A stretch of DNA of 64,000 bases. Origin: Gleimia hominis. Lineage in GTDB: Bacteria; Actinomycetota; Actinomycetes; Actinomycetales; Actinomycetaceae. Shown here one piece after another: positions 34,442 to 44,305 of the stretch. The stretch covers positions 868,001 through 932,000 of the forward strand of contig NZ_CP126963.1 of NCBI RefSeq assembly GCF_002871945.2. The letters run 5' to 3'. Position 1 is the first letter of the stretch, and every line of letters starts with the position of its first letter. Below the pieces are notes generated by a model. It was not told the origin of the DNA and searched no databases. It worked only from the letters and a program-made list of their open reading frames with translations. The translations under genes and the position numbers were made by a program.

Positions 34442-37400
34442 CTAGTCCGCCAGGATTGCCGGCCCAAGCGTGGCCTTCAGGTCCGAGTAGAACGACGAAT
34501 CCGTGTTCACCCGATAGCGTTGCCCCAGTTCCGCGAGGATCGTGGGGGTACCCGCGCGCTTAATCCGCATGTGCACGGGTGAAGGCCCGGGGTGCGCGCT
34601 CAAAATATCACGCAGCATCTCCACGCGGTCGGTGGTGCAGAACTGCCAGGGCATATCCAAAACCACCGGCACGGTCCCGTCCTCACGCAAATCCAGAATC
34701 GTCATCGTCTGGCCCGCAATGGAAACCTCCGAGTCCCGGTCCAGCACCTGCCCCTCAACTTGAACAATCAAATCCGCACTCAGCGCATGCGAAATCGTCT
34801 GGTAAGTGCGGGGGAAGAACAGGATATTCACCGAGCCCGACAGGTCCTCAAGTGTAGCGGTGGCCCACAGCTCGCCTTTGCGTGTCGTTTTAATCGCCAC
34901 CGCCGTAATCAACCCAGCGACCTTAACGCTCTGCCTGTCCTGAAGCGATTCCGCGTTCACGAGCTGTGAAATCTCCTGATCCTGGTACCGCGCCAACGCC
35001 CGATTAACCCCAGACAGCGGGTGGTCTGACACGTACAACCCCAGCATTTCGCGTTCAAACGCCAACTTTTCTTTCTTCGGCCACTCCGGAATCTGCGGTA
35101 CCTCAACCGTCATCGCAGACATCCCCATATCGGTGGCGGATGCGAACAGGTCGAACTGGCCCGCAGCCTCATTGCGTTTCAGCTTCACGGAAGAATCCAC
35201 CGCTTCCTCATGGATCGCCACCAGAGCACGCCGACACGGTTCAATCGCGTCGAACGCACCCGCTTTAATCAGCGATTCAATCGTGCGCTTGTTACACACC
35301 GCGGTCGGTACCTTATCCAAAAAGTCCGTGAAATCCTCGTAGTCCCTCCGTTCTTTACGGGTCGCCGTGATCCCATCCACCACGTGGCCACCCACGTTCC
35401 GCACCGCTGCGAGCCCAAACCGGATGTCCTCCCCCACAGCTGTGAAGTTCGCTTCCGAAGAGTTCACATCCGGAGGCAGCACCGTGATCCCCATGCGCCG
35501 GCACTCCGACAGGTACAGCGACAGTTTGTCTTTATTGTCCTTTTGCGACGTGAGTAGTGCCGCCATGAACTCGACTGGGTAATGGGTTTTCAACCACGCG
35601 GTCCAATACGACACCAACCCGTAGGCCGCCGAGTGCGCCTTGTTGAACGCGTAGTTAGAAAACGGTACCAAAATATCCCACAGGGTTTTCACCGCGTCTT
35701 CCGAGTACCCGTGGTCGATCATTCCCTGGCGGAATGGGACGTATTCCTTATCCAGAATCTCCTTTTTCTTCTTCCCCATGGCGCGGCGCAGCAAGTCCGC
35801 TTGTCCCAGCGTGTATCCCGCCAGCTTCTGCGCGATCGCCATCACCTGTTCCTGGTAGACGATCAGGCCGTATGTGGTACCGAGAATGTCTTTCAGTGGT
35901 TCCGCCAGTTCCGGGTGGATTGGTTCAATCGGGGCCCGCCCGTTCTTACGGTCCGCGTACTTATTGTGCGAATCTGCCCCCATCGGGCCGGGCCGGTAGA
36001 GCGCACCCACAGCGGAAATGTCTTCGAAGTTGTTGGGCCGCATCCGTTTGAGCAGTTTCTGCATCCCGTCCCCATCGAGTTGGAACACGCCCAGCGTCTC
36101 CCCCGTTGAGAGCAGTTTGAATGTCGCTTGGTCGTCGAGCGGGACTTCCTGCAGGTCCGGTTGTTTCTTTCCGTTTAGCCCAATGTTTTCAATCGTGTCC
36201 GATAGTACCGTGAGGTTACGCAGCCCCAGGAAGTCCATTTTTAGTAGCCCGAGGGATTCGCACGTCGGGTAGTCGAACTGCGTGATGATCGCGCCGTCTG
36301 CGGGTCGCTTCATCATCGGGATGATGTCTTGCAGCGGTGCGGATGACATGATTACTGCGCACGCGTGCACACCCCACTGGCGAGTGATGCCTTCGAGTCC
36401 TTTCGCCATTTCCACCACGGGGTGCGTGTCCGGTTCTTCCGCGTGTAAGCGCCGGAATTCCGCGGCCTCGTCGTAGCGTTTATCGTTTGGGTCAAAGATG
36501 CCCGACACGGTGATGTCTTTACCCATCACGGATGGGGGCATGGCTTTCGTCAGTTTCTCGCCAACTGAGTACGGGAGCCCCTGCACGCGCGCGGAATCCT
36601 TCAGCGCCTGCTTAGCTTTAATCTTCCCGTAGGTAACTACCTGCGCGACCCGGTCGTCACCGTACTTTTGGGTCACGTACTCGATCACTTCGCCGCGCCT
36701 ACGCTCGTCAAAGTCCACGTCGAAGTCCGGCATGGACACGCGTTCTGGGTTCAGGAACCGTTCAAAGATCAATCCGTGTTCGAGGGGGTTCAGGTCCGTG
36801 ATGTGCATCGCGTACGCCACCATTGAGCCCGCCCCTGAGCCACGGCCCGGTCCCACGCGAATGTTTTGACTTTTCGCCCAGCGGATGAAGTCGGACACCA
36901 CCAGGAAGTAGCCGGGGAACCCCATTTGCGTAATGATCCCCACTTCGTATTCCGCTTGTTTACGCACGTGGTCTGGCACGCCCGACGGGAACCGGGAGAT
37001 GAGTCCGCGCTCTACCTCTTTAACGAACCATGAGGTCTCATCTTCCCCTTGAGGCACTGGGAAGCGCGGCATGAAGTTCGCCCCATCCGCGGTGGTGCGG
37101 AATGTGATGTCGCAACGGCGGGCGATTTCGAGCGTGTTGTCACATGCTTGCGGTAGTTCCAACCAGTCATTTCGCATGTCCTCAGACGAACGAATGTAGT
37201 AGCCTGAACCGTCAAATCGGAATCGGTCCGGGTCGTTGAGCGTGGATCCGGAGTTAATGCACAAGAGCGCGTCTTGAATATCGCGGTCTTCTTTGCGCAC
37301 GTAGTGAGCGTCGTTGGTGACCACCGGGGGCAGTCCCATGTGTTTAGACAGTTTCAGTAGGTCTGCTTTGGTGCGGCGTTCAATTTCAATCCCGTGGTCC

Positions 37401-37978
37401 ATTAGTTCCACGTAGAGGTTGTCTTTACCGAAAATGTCTTTCAGCCGCCCCGTCGCCGCCACTGCTTCGTCCCACTGGCCGAGGCGCAGGCGGGTCTGCA
37501 CCTCAGAGGACGGGCAACCGGTGAACGCGATCAGTCCTTTTGAGTAACGTTCAAGTAGTTCCATGTCGATCCGCGGCCACTTGCCCATCTGTCCCTCGAG
37601 GGAAGCGAGTGACCCCATGCGGAACAGGTTGTGCATCCCTTCGGTCGTTTCCGCGATGAGCGTCAGGTGAGTGTACGCACCGCGGGCCGAAACGTCGTCG
37701 CGCCGCTGCCACTCTTCGCCCCACAGCACGCGTTTTTGTTCGAACCGGGAAATGCCGGGCGTCATGTAGGCTTCCAACCCAACAATTGGTTTAACTCCAG
37801 CGGCCTTCGCTTCGGTGTAGAACTCGTAGGCGCCAAACAGGTAGCCGTGGTCGGTGATGGCGATGGCTTCTTGATTCAGCCGCGCAGCCTCTTCCACCAG
37901 GGGCTTCAGTTTTGAAGCGCCATCTAGCATTGAGTACTCGGTGTGGTTGTGTAGGTGAACGAACTGATCTTTAGCCAT
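34442..37978 (-). CDS. dnaE: DNA polymerase III subunit alpha
   Basis: Main replicative polymerase, 1178 residues. Order seen: PHP domain at the N-terminus (FVHLHNHTEYSMLDGASK), palm with the catalytic Asp420 and Asp422 in PDFDVDFDER, fingers, helix-hairpin-helix region, OB fold (LEDLSGSVNILFFPRTYQ) and a short C-terminal domain. Its PHP residues look intact (HxH, EAYMTPG), so proofreading may be PHP-based as in mycobacteria. The length is usual for DnaE1. It lies downstream of rluD on the same strand. Confidence 0.97.
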   Translation of the reverse strand: MAKDQFVHLHNHTEYSMLDGASKLKPLVEEAARLNQEAIAITDHGYLFGAYEFYTEAKAAGVKPIVGLEAYMTPGISRFEQKRVLWGEEWQRRDDVSARGAYTHLTLIAETTEGMHNLFRMGSLASLEGQMGKWPRIDMELLERYSKGLIAFTGCPSSEVQTRLRLGQWDEAVAATGRLKDIFGKDNLYVELMDHGIEIERRTKADLLKLSKHMGLPPVVTNDAHYVRKEDRDIQDALLCINSGSTLNDPDRFRFDGSGYYIRSSEDMRNDWLELPQACDNTLEIARRCDITFRTTADGANFMPRFPVPQGEDETSWFVKEVERGLISRFPSGVPDHVRKQAEYEVGIITQMGFPGYFLVVSDFIRWAKSQNIRVGPGRGSGAGSMVAYAMHITDLNPLEHGLIFERFLNPERVSMPDFDVDFDERRRGEVIEYVTQKYGDDRVAQVVTYGKIKAKQALKDSARVQGLPYSVGEKLTKAMPPSVMGKDITVSGIFDPNDKRYDEAAEFRRLHAEEPDTHPVVEMAKGLEGITRQWGVHACAVIMSSAPLQDIIPMMKRPADGAIITQFDYPTCESLGLLKMDFLGLRNLTVLSDTIENIGLNGKKQPDLQEVPLDDQATFKLLSTGETLGVFQLDGDGMQKLLKRMRPNNFEDISAVGALYRPGPMGADSHNKYADRKNGRAPIEPIHPELAEPLKDILGTTYGLIVYQEQVMAIAQKLAGYTLGQADLLRRAMGKKKKEILDKEYVPFRQGMIDHGYSEDAVKTLWDILVPFSNYAFNKAHSAAYGLVSYWTAWLKTHYPVEFMAALLTSQKDNKDKLSLYLSECRRMGITVLPPDVNSSEANFTAVGEDIRFGLAAVRNVGGHVVDGITATRKERRDYEDFTDFLDKVPTAVCNKRTIESLIKAGAFDAIEPCRRALVAIHEEAVDSSVKLKRNEAAGQFDLFASATDMGMSAMTVEVPQIPEWPKKEKLAFEREMLGLYVSDHPLSGVNRALARYQDQEISQLVNAESLQDRQSVKVAGLITAVAIKTTRKGELWATATLEDLSGSVNILFFPRTYQTISHALSADLIVQVEGQVLDRDSEVSIAGQTMTILDLREDGTVPVVLDMPWQFCTTDRVEMLRDILSAHPGPSPVHMRIKRAGTPTILAELGQRYRVNTDSSFYSDLKATLGPAILAD

Positions 37979-38003
37979 GGCGCCAGTTTAACCCGAGTGC
38001 GGG

Positions 38004-38924
38004 TTATTCACCGAAGTGTCGCAGTTGGGTTAACGCGCCTTCCAAGTCCGCCATGTATGGCGCGTTCACAACCGTGCGGATACCTGTGCGGGGATGTTCG
38101 AATTCGAGGGTGCGGGCGTGTAACCACTGGCGTTTAAGCCCGAGTTTCTGTGCTTGTTGCGCGTCCGCACCGTAGAATGTGTCCCCTACGCACGGGTGGT
38201 GGAGGGCAGAGAAATGCACGCGGATTTGGTGGGTACGACCGGTTTCTAACTCCACTTCAACCAGCGCGGCTCCCGCGAGCAGTTCGAGTGTGCGGTAGTG
38301 CGTGACTGCGCGGCGTCCTCCCGCTACTACTGCCATACGCCATTCTTTTGAGGGGTGGCGCGCAATCGGCGCGTCAATCGTCCCGGTCTGCGGGTCCGGG
38401 TGACCGCACACGATCGCGTGGTAGATTTTGCGCACCTTTCGTTCTTTGAACGCGTGTTTGAGTTTGGTGTACGCCAGCTCGGATTTCGCTACTGCCATTG
38501 CCCCAGAGGTGCCCACGTCGAGGCGATGTACTATCCCTTGTCGCTCCGGTGGGCCTGACGTGGAGATACGTAAACCACTTGCCTCCAGTTCGGTCAACAC
38601 GGTTGGCCCGGACCAGCCCGGCCCGGTGTGCGCCGCAACTCCCACCGGTTTGTTGACCACCACGACGTCCTCGTCGTTATAGATAATGTCCATGCCCACC
38701 ACCGGGGGTGGCACTGCTTTCGGCTGCGCCATATCGACTTCCAGCAGACCTTCCCCCGGTAGTTTAAAGTTCTTCTTCACTGTCTGTGCATTAACCCGAA
38801 CTTTCCCCGCTTCCACGAGGTCACTACTCGCGGTGCGGGACAGCCCGAGCATACGCGCCAGCGCAGTGTCCACGCGCATCCCCACTAAGGCATCTGGGAT
38901 CGGGAGGAAACGGGTGTCACTCAT
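38004..38924 (-). CDS. rluD: 23S rRNA pseudouridine synthase, RluD type
   Basis: Makes pseudouridines in 23S rRNA helix 69. The ATG at 38924 is chosen (306 residues, MSDTRFLPIPDAL) with GAGGG upstream, and it overlaps the lspA stop by eight bases; the longer frame would read through lspA. An S4 domain (about 15-65) is followed by the catalytic RLDVGTSG with the nucleophilic Asp in GIVHRLDVG, and ELETGRTHQIRVH. lspA-rluD is a common pair. Confidence 0.95.
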   Translation of the reverse strand: MSDTRFLPIPDALVGMRVDTALARMLGLSRTASSDLVEAGKVRVNAQTVKKNFKLPGEGLLEVDMAQPKAVPPPVVGMDIIYNDEDVVVVNKPVGVAAHTGPGWSGPTVLTELEASGLRISTSGPPERQGIVHRLDVGTSGAMAVAKSELAYTKLKHAFKERKVRKIYHAIVCGHPDPQTGTIDAPIARHPSKEWRMAVVAGGRRAVTHYRTLELLAGAALVEVELETGRTHQIRVHFSALHHPCVGDTFYGADAQQAQKLGLKRQWLHARTLEFEHPRTGIRTVVNAPYMADLEGALTQLRHFGE

Positions 38925-39480
38925 CGGGTTGCCCTCGTCTATGTGCAACTTGCTCTTGGACGCCCGCAGGATGCTCGCTCCGACCCTTGCTGGATTCGGG
39001 GCTAAATGGGATTCCGGCAATCGACAGCCCAAATATGCCAGCGGCAGCCAGGACGATAAAAATGTCCGCCACGTTGCCAACAAACCAGCCGTTCCAGTTT
39101 AAGAAATCCACCACGTGGCCCATTCCCACCGCAGGAGGTTGAGTAATGCGGTCCACAAGGTTCCCAACCGCACCGCCCAAAAGGATTCCTAAACACAGCG
39201 CCCACGGCCGGCTACTAACCTGGAACGAAACGTAAATGATTAGCGCACAAACAACGCCTGCCACGAGGGTGAATAGCCACGTGGCACCCGATAAGAAAGA
39301 GAACGCAGCCCCGGGGTTAGACACCAACTGTAAAGAAATGAAGGACCCTAGAAAGGGCCGTACCTGTCCAGATTCAAGGGCCGTCAGGGCCCAAAGCTTT
39401 GTTCCCTGGTCAACCGCAACGCACACCGCCGCCACGGCCCAAAGCGTCACTGCGTGCCGCGTTAATTGTGCGCCCACCAC
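38917..39480 (-). CDS. lspA: Lipoprotein signal peptidase (signal peptidase II)
   Basis: Aspartyl protease in the membrane that cleaves lipoprotein signal peptides. The 187 residues have four membrane helices and the two catalytic Asp regions, GGAVGNLVDRI and VGNVADIFIV, with the conserved VSNPGAAFSFL. A charged C-terminal tail (about 155-187) is longer than usual. GTG start with GGGGGT close by, so the exact start is not firm. The sugar-binding lipoprotein in this window is a predicted client. Confidence 0.94.
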   Translation of the reverse strand: MVGAQLTRHAVTLWAVAAVCVAVDQGTKLWALTALESGQVRPFLGSFISLQLVSNPGAAFSFLSGATWLFTLVAGVVCALIIYVSFQVSSRPWALCLGILLGGAVGNLVDRITQPPAVGMGHVVDFLNWNGWFVGNVADIFIVLAAAGIFGLSIAGIPFSPESSKGRSEHPAGVQEQVAHRRGQPDE

Positions 39481-39551
39481 ACCCCCGTTGTCGTGCGTTG
39501 TTTTTTGAAACCTGCAGAGCTAATTGCGTATCCCCGTGAGTCCAAGCAAGA

Positions 39552-39581
39552 GCGGCGACAAGCGATAGTGCTTGCCGCCGC
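39552..39581 (-). terminator. Hairpin downstream of divIVA
   Basis: A 12-base stem with one G-U pair (39552-39563 with 39570-39581) and a six-base loop lies 30-60 bases after the divIVA stop. No T-run follows on the minus strand. It may end or stabilise the divIVA transcript before lspA. Confidence 0.5.
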
Positions 39582-39609
39582 CACATTGCTCGCTTGTTCA
39601 GAACCTATT

Positions 39610-40209
39610 TCACTCGCGTGGAGCGTCCACCTCAGTAAGTAGTGACTGGAGGTGGTTGCGGATCTTCCCGCGGTAATCAGACTCGAAGTGCTTGAGCTCG
39701 TTAATCTTCGACTCGAGCATCGACCGTTCCTCATCGAGCTTCTTGAGGATTGACGTGTGCTCATCTTCTGCTTCACGCACAATCTTCTCACCCTGCTGGC
39801 GAGCCTCTGCGATCAACCGCTCACCTTCCTGCCGGCCGTCGCGCACGTATTCGTCGTGTACCCGCTGAGCGAGCGCCAGCATGGACGTCGCGTCCTCGGG
39901 CTCACCGGTAGCACTGGTGCGCGTAGCCTGAGCGGGTTCAGCAACAGGAGCGGGTTCAGGCTCCGGTTCCGGTTCGGGTTCAGGTTCAACAACAGGTTCT
40001 GGCTGCGGCGTAGTTTCCGCCACCTTCGGAGCATTCGACTCCGCTTCTTCCAACTTCTGTTTCAGCTCGGTGTTTTCAACCTGAAGGGCATAGATGGTCT
40101 CTACAACCTCATCGAGGAACTCATCTACCTCGACCTGGTCATAACCCTCACGGAACTTCACTGACTGGAAAGTCTTATTTAAGACATCCTCTGTCGTGAG
40201 CAGCGCCAT
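39610..40209 (-). CDS. divIVA: DivIVA/Wag31 polar growth and division protein
   Basis: Curvature-sensing coiled-coil protein that directs polar peptidoglycan synthesis in actinobacteria. The conserved N-terminal lipid-binding segment reads LTTEDVLNKTFQSVKFREGY, followed by DEFLDEVVETIYALQVEN. A Pro/Glu repeat (EPEPEPEPEPEPAPV, about 75-95) links to the second coiled coil (about 115-190). At 199 residues it is shorter than mycobacterial Wag31. AGAGGTGA precedes the ATG. It lies in the standard place after sepF-yggT. Confidence 0.95.
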   Translation of the reverse strand: MALLTTEDVLNKTFQSVKFREGYDQVEVDEFLDEVVETIYALQVENTELKQKLEEAESNAPKVAETTPQPEPVVEPEPEPEPEPEPAPVAEPAQATRTSATGEPEDATSMLALAQRVHDEYVRDGRQEGERLIAEARQQGEKIVREAEDEHTSILKKLDEERSMLESKINELKHFESDYRGKIRNHLQSLLTEVDAPRE

Positions 40210-40381
40210 TTCTTCACCTCTGGATCTCGATACAATTCTTTTGGTCGGCGGGTCGAGTTCAGACTACGCCCCATTTCGCAATTGCGATCTGAAGCTCTAG
40301 CCAGCGCCGACCTTCACCATTGACGTGTTCTTTCAAACACTCATCGCTAATAGGTTACCGAATTTCTAGCGGGCTTCCTAC

Positions 40382-40669
40382 CTAGAACAGGTATTTTGCC
40401 AAATTTCCTATAAAAATTACCCCCACAAAAAGCACAATAAAGCCCACGTCCAAGGCGATCGCTCCCAGACGCAGCGGAGGAATTCGTTTCCGCAGCCAGC
40501 GCAACGGCGGATCAGTGAGCGCGTACACGACGTTCGCCACCAGAAGGATCAAACCCTGAGGGCGCCAGTCTTGGGAGAAAAACTGTACCCAGTCCAGGAT
40601 CATCCGGGCCAGCAAAACCAGGGTGTACACGGAGACCAGTACCTGGATAATATTGCCGATTAATACCAA
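40382..40669 (-). CDS. YggT-family membrane protein
   Basis: 95-residue protein with two membrane helices and the conserved middle YALTDPPLRWLRKRIPPLRLG of the YggT family. The gene sits between sepF and divIVA as in most actinobacteria, hinting at a link with division or membrane organisation, but its function is not known. TTG start with a weak ribosome site, 12 bases after sepF. Confidence 0.9.
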   Translation of the reverse strand: MVLIGNIIQVLVSVYTLVLLARMILDWVQFFSQDWRPQGLILLVANVVYALTDPPLRWLRKRIPPLRLGAIALDVGFIVLFVGVIFIGNLAKYLF

Positions 40670-40681
40670 GTTGGATCGCTC

Positions 40682-41119
40682 TTAATCAAAAATGGAGGAA
40701 GAACGAGACGCTTTAACCGCGTCGTTCTCAATCTTCACGGACTCGGGAGAAAGCAATAGTACCTCGCCGCCCACAACTTCGATTTCTCCGCGTAGACCAA
40801 ACGTTACCCCAGCGCAGAAGTCCACGATTCTCCGTGACTCTGTCTCGCTCATCCCAGCGAGGTTCACGATCACGGGAATGCCGTCACGAAATGCCTCCCC
40901 AATTGTGCGCGCATCTTCGTAAGAAGCGGGCCGCACTGTTTTAATCCGACTCAGATCTGGTTGCTTTGAAGACACAACTTCAGGGCGCGGAAGCATAGTC
41001 ATGGGTTCGTATTCCTCCTCGGGTTCGTACGCCGCCTCATCTTCGTAGTATTCAGGTTCTTCATCCGAGTAGCTACGCCACCCCATTTTTGCCATTACCT
41101 GGTTCAGCGCACCTGACAT
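40682..41119 (-). CDS. sepF: Cell division protein SepF
   Basis: FtsZ membrane anchor and ring organiser. The ATG at 41119 is chosen (145 residues, MSGALNQVMAKMGWRSYSDE) because GGGAGG lies six bases upstream and the N-terminal amphipathic helix then starts at residue 1, as expected. An acidic linker (about 17-45) leads to the SepF core with IKTVRPASYEDARTI and GIPVIVNLAGMSETESRRIV. Confidence 0.95.
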   Translation of the reverse strand: MSGALNQVMAKMGWRSYSDEEPEYYEDEAAYEPEEEYEPMTMLPRPEVVSSKQPDLSRIKTVRPASYEDARTIGEAFRDGIPVIVNLAGMSETESRRIVDFCAGVTFGLRGEIEVVGGEVLLLSPESVKIENDAVKASRSSSIFD

Positions 41120-41207
41120 CCCAGACCTCCCATTTTTCGCCGGCTTAAGTCGATATCTCAAAGTTAGATGACGAAAGCTTGCGACGCATGGTTTGACTCG
41201 GCGTGTC

Positions 41208-41921
41208 TTACAGGTCCGAGGTTTGAATCCACCCTACCTGCCGGCCACATCCGGCGTATCTGCGGTAAGAGTGCAGGTCAGGGGTTTCTAACGTGCATTC
41301 TTCGCGGTGATGGATGTTATCAACACCAGCTTCGTTTAGCTGTGCATTCACCCCCGCCCGCAAATCTAACGCGCGCGTCCCCCACCGGGATTGCGCTTGC
41401 AACACCGGTAGCACCTGCGTGCACGCGCGAAAGGTTTTTTCGTCTACCTCGTAGCATTTGCCGCAAATACACGGTCCAACCCAGGCACTGATGCTTTCTG
41501 CCCCCAGGTCCCGCAACGCCCGCACGGCTTTGCCCACAATGCACTGTTCGATACCGCGGCGGCCCGCGTGTACTGCTGCGACCCAGCGGCCCCTATCGGC
41601 ACTCATGAGGATGGGGACGCAGTCCGCTACCTGCACCGCGGCCGCGCCCGAAGCAACAATCACCGCATCTGCTTGAACCGCGTTTTTGCCGCGCGGATCC
41701 GCAGGCGGGTTCACCGCGACACAGTCGGAATGGGTTTGCTCCATCCACACGATCGGACTGCCCACCAGGTGCGCGAGGGACCGCCGGTCAGCAAGCACGG
41801 CCTGCGGATCGTCACCGACCGCGAGGCCGTAGTTGGGCCGGTCGATACCATCCGCAACGGAAGTACGGATGCGCGTGAACCCGATGCGGGCACCGTCTAA
41901 GTCGGGCGAGCTAGTGTGCAT
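41208..41921 (-). CDS. pgeF: Peptidoglycan editing factor, YfiH/PgeF (laccase-domain) family
   Basis: Family once called polyphenol oxidase; E. coli YfiH removes wrongly incorporated L-serine from UDP-MurNAc precursors, and relatives act as purine nucleoside enzymes. In 237 residues the zinc-binding Cys/His set appears as MEQTHSDCV, VQVADCVPIL and VAAVHAGRRG, with a C-terminal HSYRRYAGCGRQ. Its ATG shares one base with the ftsZ stop (TGATG). The yggS gene often found between pgeF and sepF is missing here. Confidence 0.93.
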   Translation of the reverse strand: MHTSSPDLDGARIGFTRIRTSVADGIDRPNYGLAVGDDPQAVLADRRSLAHLVGSPIVWMEQTHSDCVAVNPPADPRGKNAVQADAVIVASGAAAVQVADCVPILMSADRGRWVAAVHAGRRGIEQCIVGKAVRALRDLGAESISAWVGPCICGKCYEVDEKTFRACTQVLPVLQAQSRWGTRALDLRAGVNAQLNEAGVDNIHHREECTLETPDLHSYRRYAGCGRQVGWIQTSDL

Positions 41922-43168
41922 CAGCGCAAGAAGTCCGGCAGGTCCAGCCCCTTGTCGTCATCGTCGTCCTCATCGAAAATCCGGGGAACGACAAAGGAGT
42001 CGTCCGACTCGCGTTTCTTCTCTTTTTCTGGCCGGGCTGAGGGGAAAGCGGACCGCGTTGGCACAGGCTGTTCAGCTCGGTGCGCAGGCTGCGGAAGAGT
42101 ACCCAGGGGCCGCTCCGGCGTGCTCTCTTCGGTCGGTTTCTTCTCTGCTTGCGCGGGTTTTTCTTTCTCCGCCTTCTTTACAGAACCGAATACCTCATCG
42201 GGATCTGTGTAGGAACTCTGACTCTCGTCGAAACCAGCCGCGATAACGGTGACGCGAACTTCGTCGCCCAAAGAATCGTCGGTGACGGAACCGAAAATAA
42301 TATTTGCTTCCGGATGCACGGATTCTTTGACGAGCATCGCGGCTTGCTGAATCTCGAACAGGCCAATGTCAGATGCAGCTTGGAAGAAGAACAGAACCCC
42401 GTGGGCACCATCGATACTGGCTTCCAGAAGTGGCGAGGCGATTGCCGCTTCCGCTGCCCGGAGCGCGCGGTCTTCGCCCTGCGCACTGCCGATGCCCATG
42501 AGGGCACTTCCCGCATCTTTCATGACGGACTTAACGTCTGCGAAGTCGACGTTCACCTCGCCGGGCGTCGTAATCAGGTCGGTTATACCTTGCACACCTG
42601 AGCGCAGAACCTCATCGGCCATGCGGAACGCATCCAAATACGAAACGTTCCGGTCGGAAATCTGCAGGAGGCGGTCGTTGGGGATAACGATCAGCGTGTC
42701 CACTTCCTTGCGCAACGATTCAATCCCAGATTCGGCTTGTGACGCCCGGCGGTTTCCTTCGAACGCGAATGGGCGCGTAACTACCCCGACGGTGAGCGCG
42801 TCTTCTTCGCGGGCCACGCGCGCGACTACGGGCGCGGCGCCAGTTCCGGTGCCACCGCCTTCCCCCGCGGTAACGAACACCATGTCGGCACCTTCGAGGG
42901 CTTCGCGGATTCCATCTTCGTTGGCTTCGGCAGCTTTGCGGCCAATCGTGGGGTCAGCGCCAGCGCCGAGACCGCGGGTGAGTTCTTCGCCGAGGTCAAT
43001 TTTCACTTCCGCATCGGACATGAGAAGTGCTTGCGTGTCCGTGTTCATCGCAATGAACTCCACGCCTTTCAAACCGGCTTCGATCATCCGGTTGATTGCG
43101 TTGGTGCCGCCACCACCCACGCCCACAACCTTGATCGTTGCCAGGTAGTTCGGTGTTGCTGTTGCCAC
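41921..43168 (-). CDS. ftsZ: Cell division protein FtsZ
   Basis: Tubulin-like GTPase that forms the division ring. The GTG at 43168 is chosen (415 residues, [20 protein letters not shown]) with GGGGGA just upstream; a TTG four codons earlier is possible. GTP signature [15 protein letters not shown], then the synergy loop [20 protein letters not shown]. The C-terminal linker is Pro/Glu/Lys-rich and ends in a polyacidic run and the partner-binding tail [24 protein letters not shown] hairpin (43203-43229) lies in its leader, in the 195-base gap after ftsQ. Confidence 0.97.
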   Translation of the reverse strand: MATATPNYLATIKVVGVGGGGTNAINRMIEAGLKGVEFIAMNTDTQALLMSDAEVKIDLGEELTRGLGAGADPTIGRKAAEANEDGIREALEGADMVFVTAGEGGGTGTGAAPVVARVAREEDALTVGVVTRPFAFEGNRRASQAESGIESLRKEVDTLIVIPNDRLLQISDRNVSYLDAFRMADEVLRSGVQGITDLITTPGEVNVDFADVKSVMKDAGSALMGIGSAQGEDRALRAAEAAIASPLLEASIDGAHGVLFFFQAASDIGLFEIQQAAMLVKESVHPEANIIFGSVTDDSLGDEVRVTVIAAGFDESQSSYTDPDEVFGSVKKAEKEKPAQAEKKPTEESTPERPLGTLPQPAHRAEQPVPTRSAFPSARPEKEKKRESDDSFVVPRIFDEDDDDDKGLDLPDFLR

Positions 43169-43363
43169 TGGTTCCCCCAAATAATGTTCCTCTACGAACC
43201 CAGAACCTTAAACCTAAAGTTGAAGGTTCAGTTTTCGTCTGATCGTTGCGTAGGAAAGTTAAACAAACTTACCTACTAGTTCAACTTCTGAACCCGCGTG
43301 TCGCAAACAGGTGTTGCCACGTGCTGCACAGCGTTGATACTGCGCGGCGCACGGGCGTTGACA

Positions 43364-44305
43364 CTAACTGGTTACAGGTCTAGAAGGCGCACTCACATCG
43401 TACGTTTCTGCGGGCCGCTGCTTCATTAACACGAGCGCCACCTGTGCCTTCGTTTTCGAATTACTGCTATCGCCCCACTTTATCGTCTTGCCGTCATCTG
43501 TTTGAATATCCAGGTGCGAGGCGGATGCGACAAACACTTTCACCCGCTGCATAAGTTCCCCCGGTAGTTGCGTCTGCACGGAAGTAATTAGGTCAATGGC
43601 GGCACGGCGTTCTTGCTTCGAGCCCGCATCCACTTGGGCGCGCGGCAGATTCTTCGGTGGGTCTTTAACCGCGTCTATTTGTACGCCGTCGGTGTCGAGC
43701 ACCAACCATGCCTCCCCCTGGGCTACTGCGACCGCTGGTTTTCGCGTCTGCACGTTCACCGTCAAGCCGTGTATGCCCGCGCGACGCACAGTCACTTGCT
43801 TCACTCGGTTTATTTCCTCTACCTTCTGCGCCACCGTAGTTGTGGATAGGCGTGTAATGGGTATACCTTCGAACGTTCGAACTTGCGCGCGAATAGTATC
43901 TGCCGGCACGGACGAGTCAGAGACCGCTACCTTTACTTGATTCATGTTTAACGCGAAGATCGGTGAGAAAAAGACTGCCCACACCGCGGCCAGTAGCATC
44001 ACTGCAACGAGTGCGGCAATCCCGATGCGGGAAAATGCTGCGCGTGTCTTCGCTCGCTTGCGTTCGTCACGGTAGCGCGACAGTTCCGGCACTTTCTTCT
44101 TACTGGAAAACGCCTCCGATGCGCTCGGCGCTGGAAGATAGTTCTTCTGGGTTCGGAGCCTAGCCTGCATACGTGATTTCAGCGACTCTTGGGCAGGCTG
44201 CTTTCCTTTAGTTCCCTCCGCCCCCGTATTATCGCGCCGCTCCCGGTCATCCCCGGGTGTGCGAGTGGTGCGGTTGCTGCTGCGCGGCCCACGCGGTCGC
44301 CTCAT
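43364..44305 (-). CDS. ftsQ: Cell division protein FtsQ
   Basis: Bitopic divisome protein. The ATG at 44305 is chosen (313 residues, MRRPRGPRSSNRTTR) because it overlaps the murC stop as ATGA. A basic cytoplasmic arm of about 110 residues is followed by one membrane helix (IGIAALVAVMLLAAVWAVFF), a POTRA domain (LNMNQVKVAVSDSSVPADTI ... RLSTTTVAQKVEEI) and the FtsQ beta domain (WLVLDTDGVQIDAV). Order murC-ftsQ-ftsZ is normal for actinobacteria. Confidence 0.95.
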   Translation of the reverse strand: MRRPRGPRSSNRTTRTPGDDRERRDNTGAEGTKGKQPAQESLKSRMQARLRTQKNYLPAPSASEAFSSKKKVPELSRYRDERKRAKTRAAFSRIGIAALVAVMLLAAVWAVFFSPIFALNMNQVKVAVSDSSVPADTIRAQVRTFEGIPITRLSTTTVAQKVEEINRVKQVTVRRAGIHGLTVNVQTRKPAVAVAQGEAWLVLDTDGVQIDAVKDPPKNLPRAQVDAGSKQERRAAIDLITSVQTQLPGELMQRVKVFVASASHLDIQTDDGKTIKWGDSSNSKTKAQVALVLMKQRPAETYDVSAPSRPVTS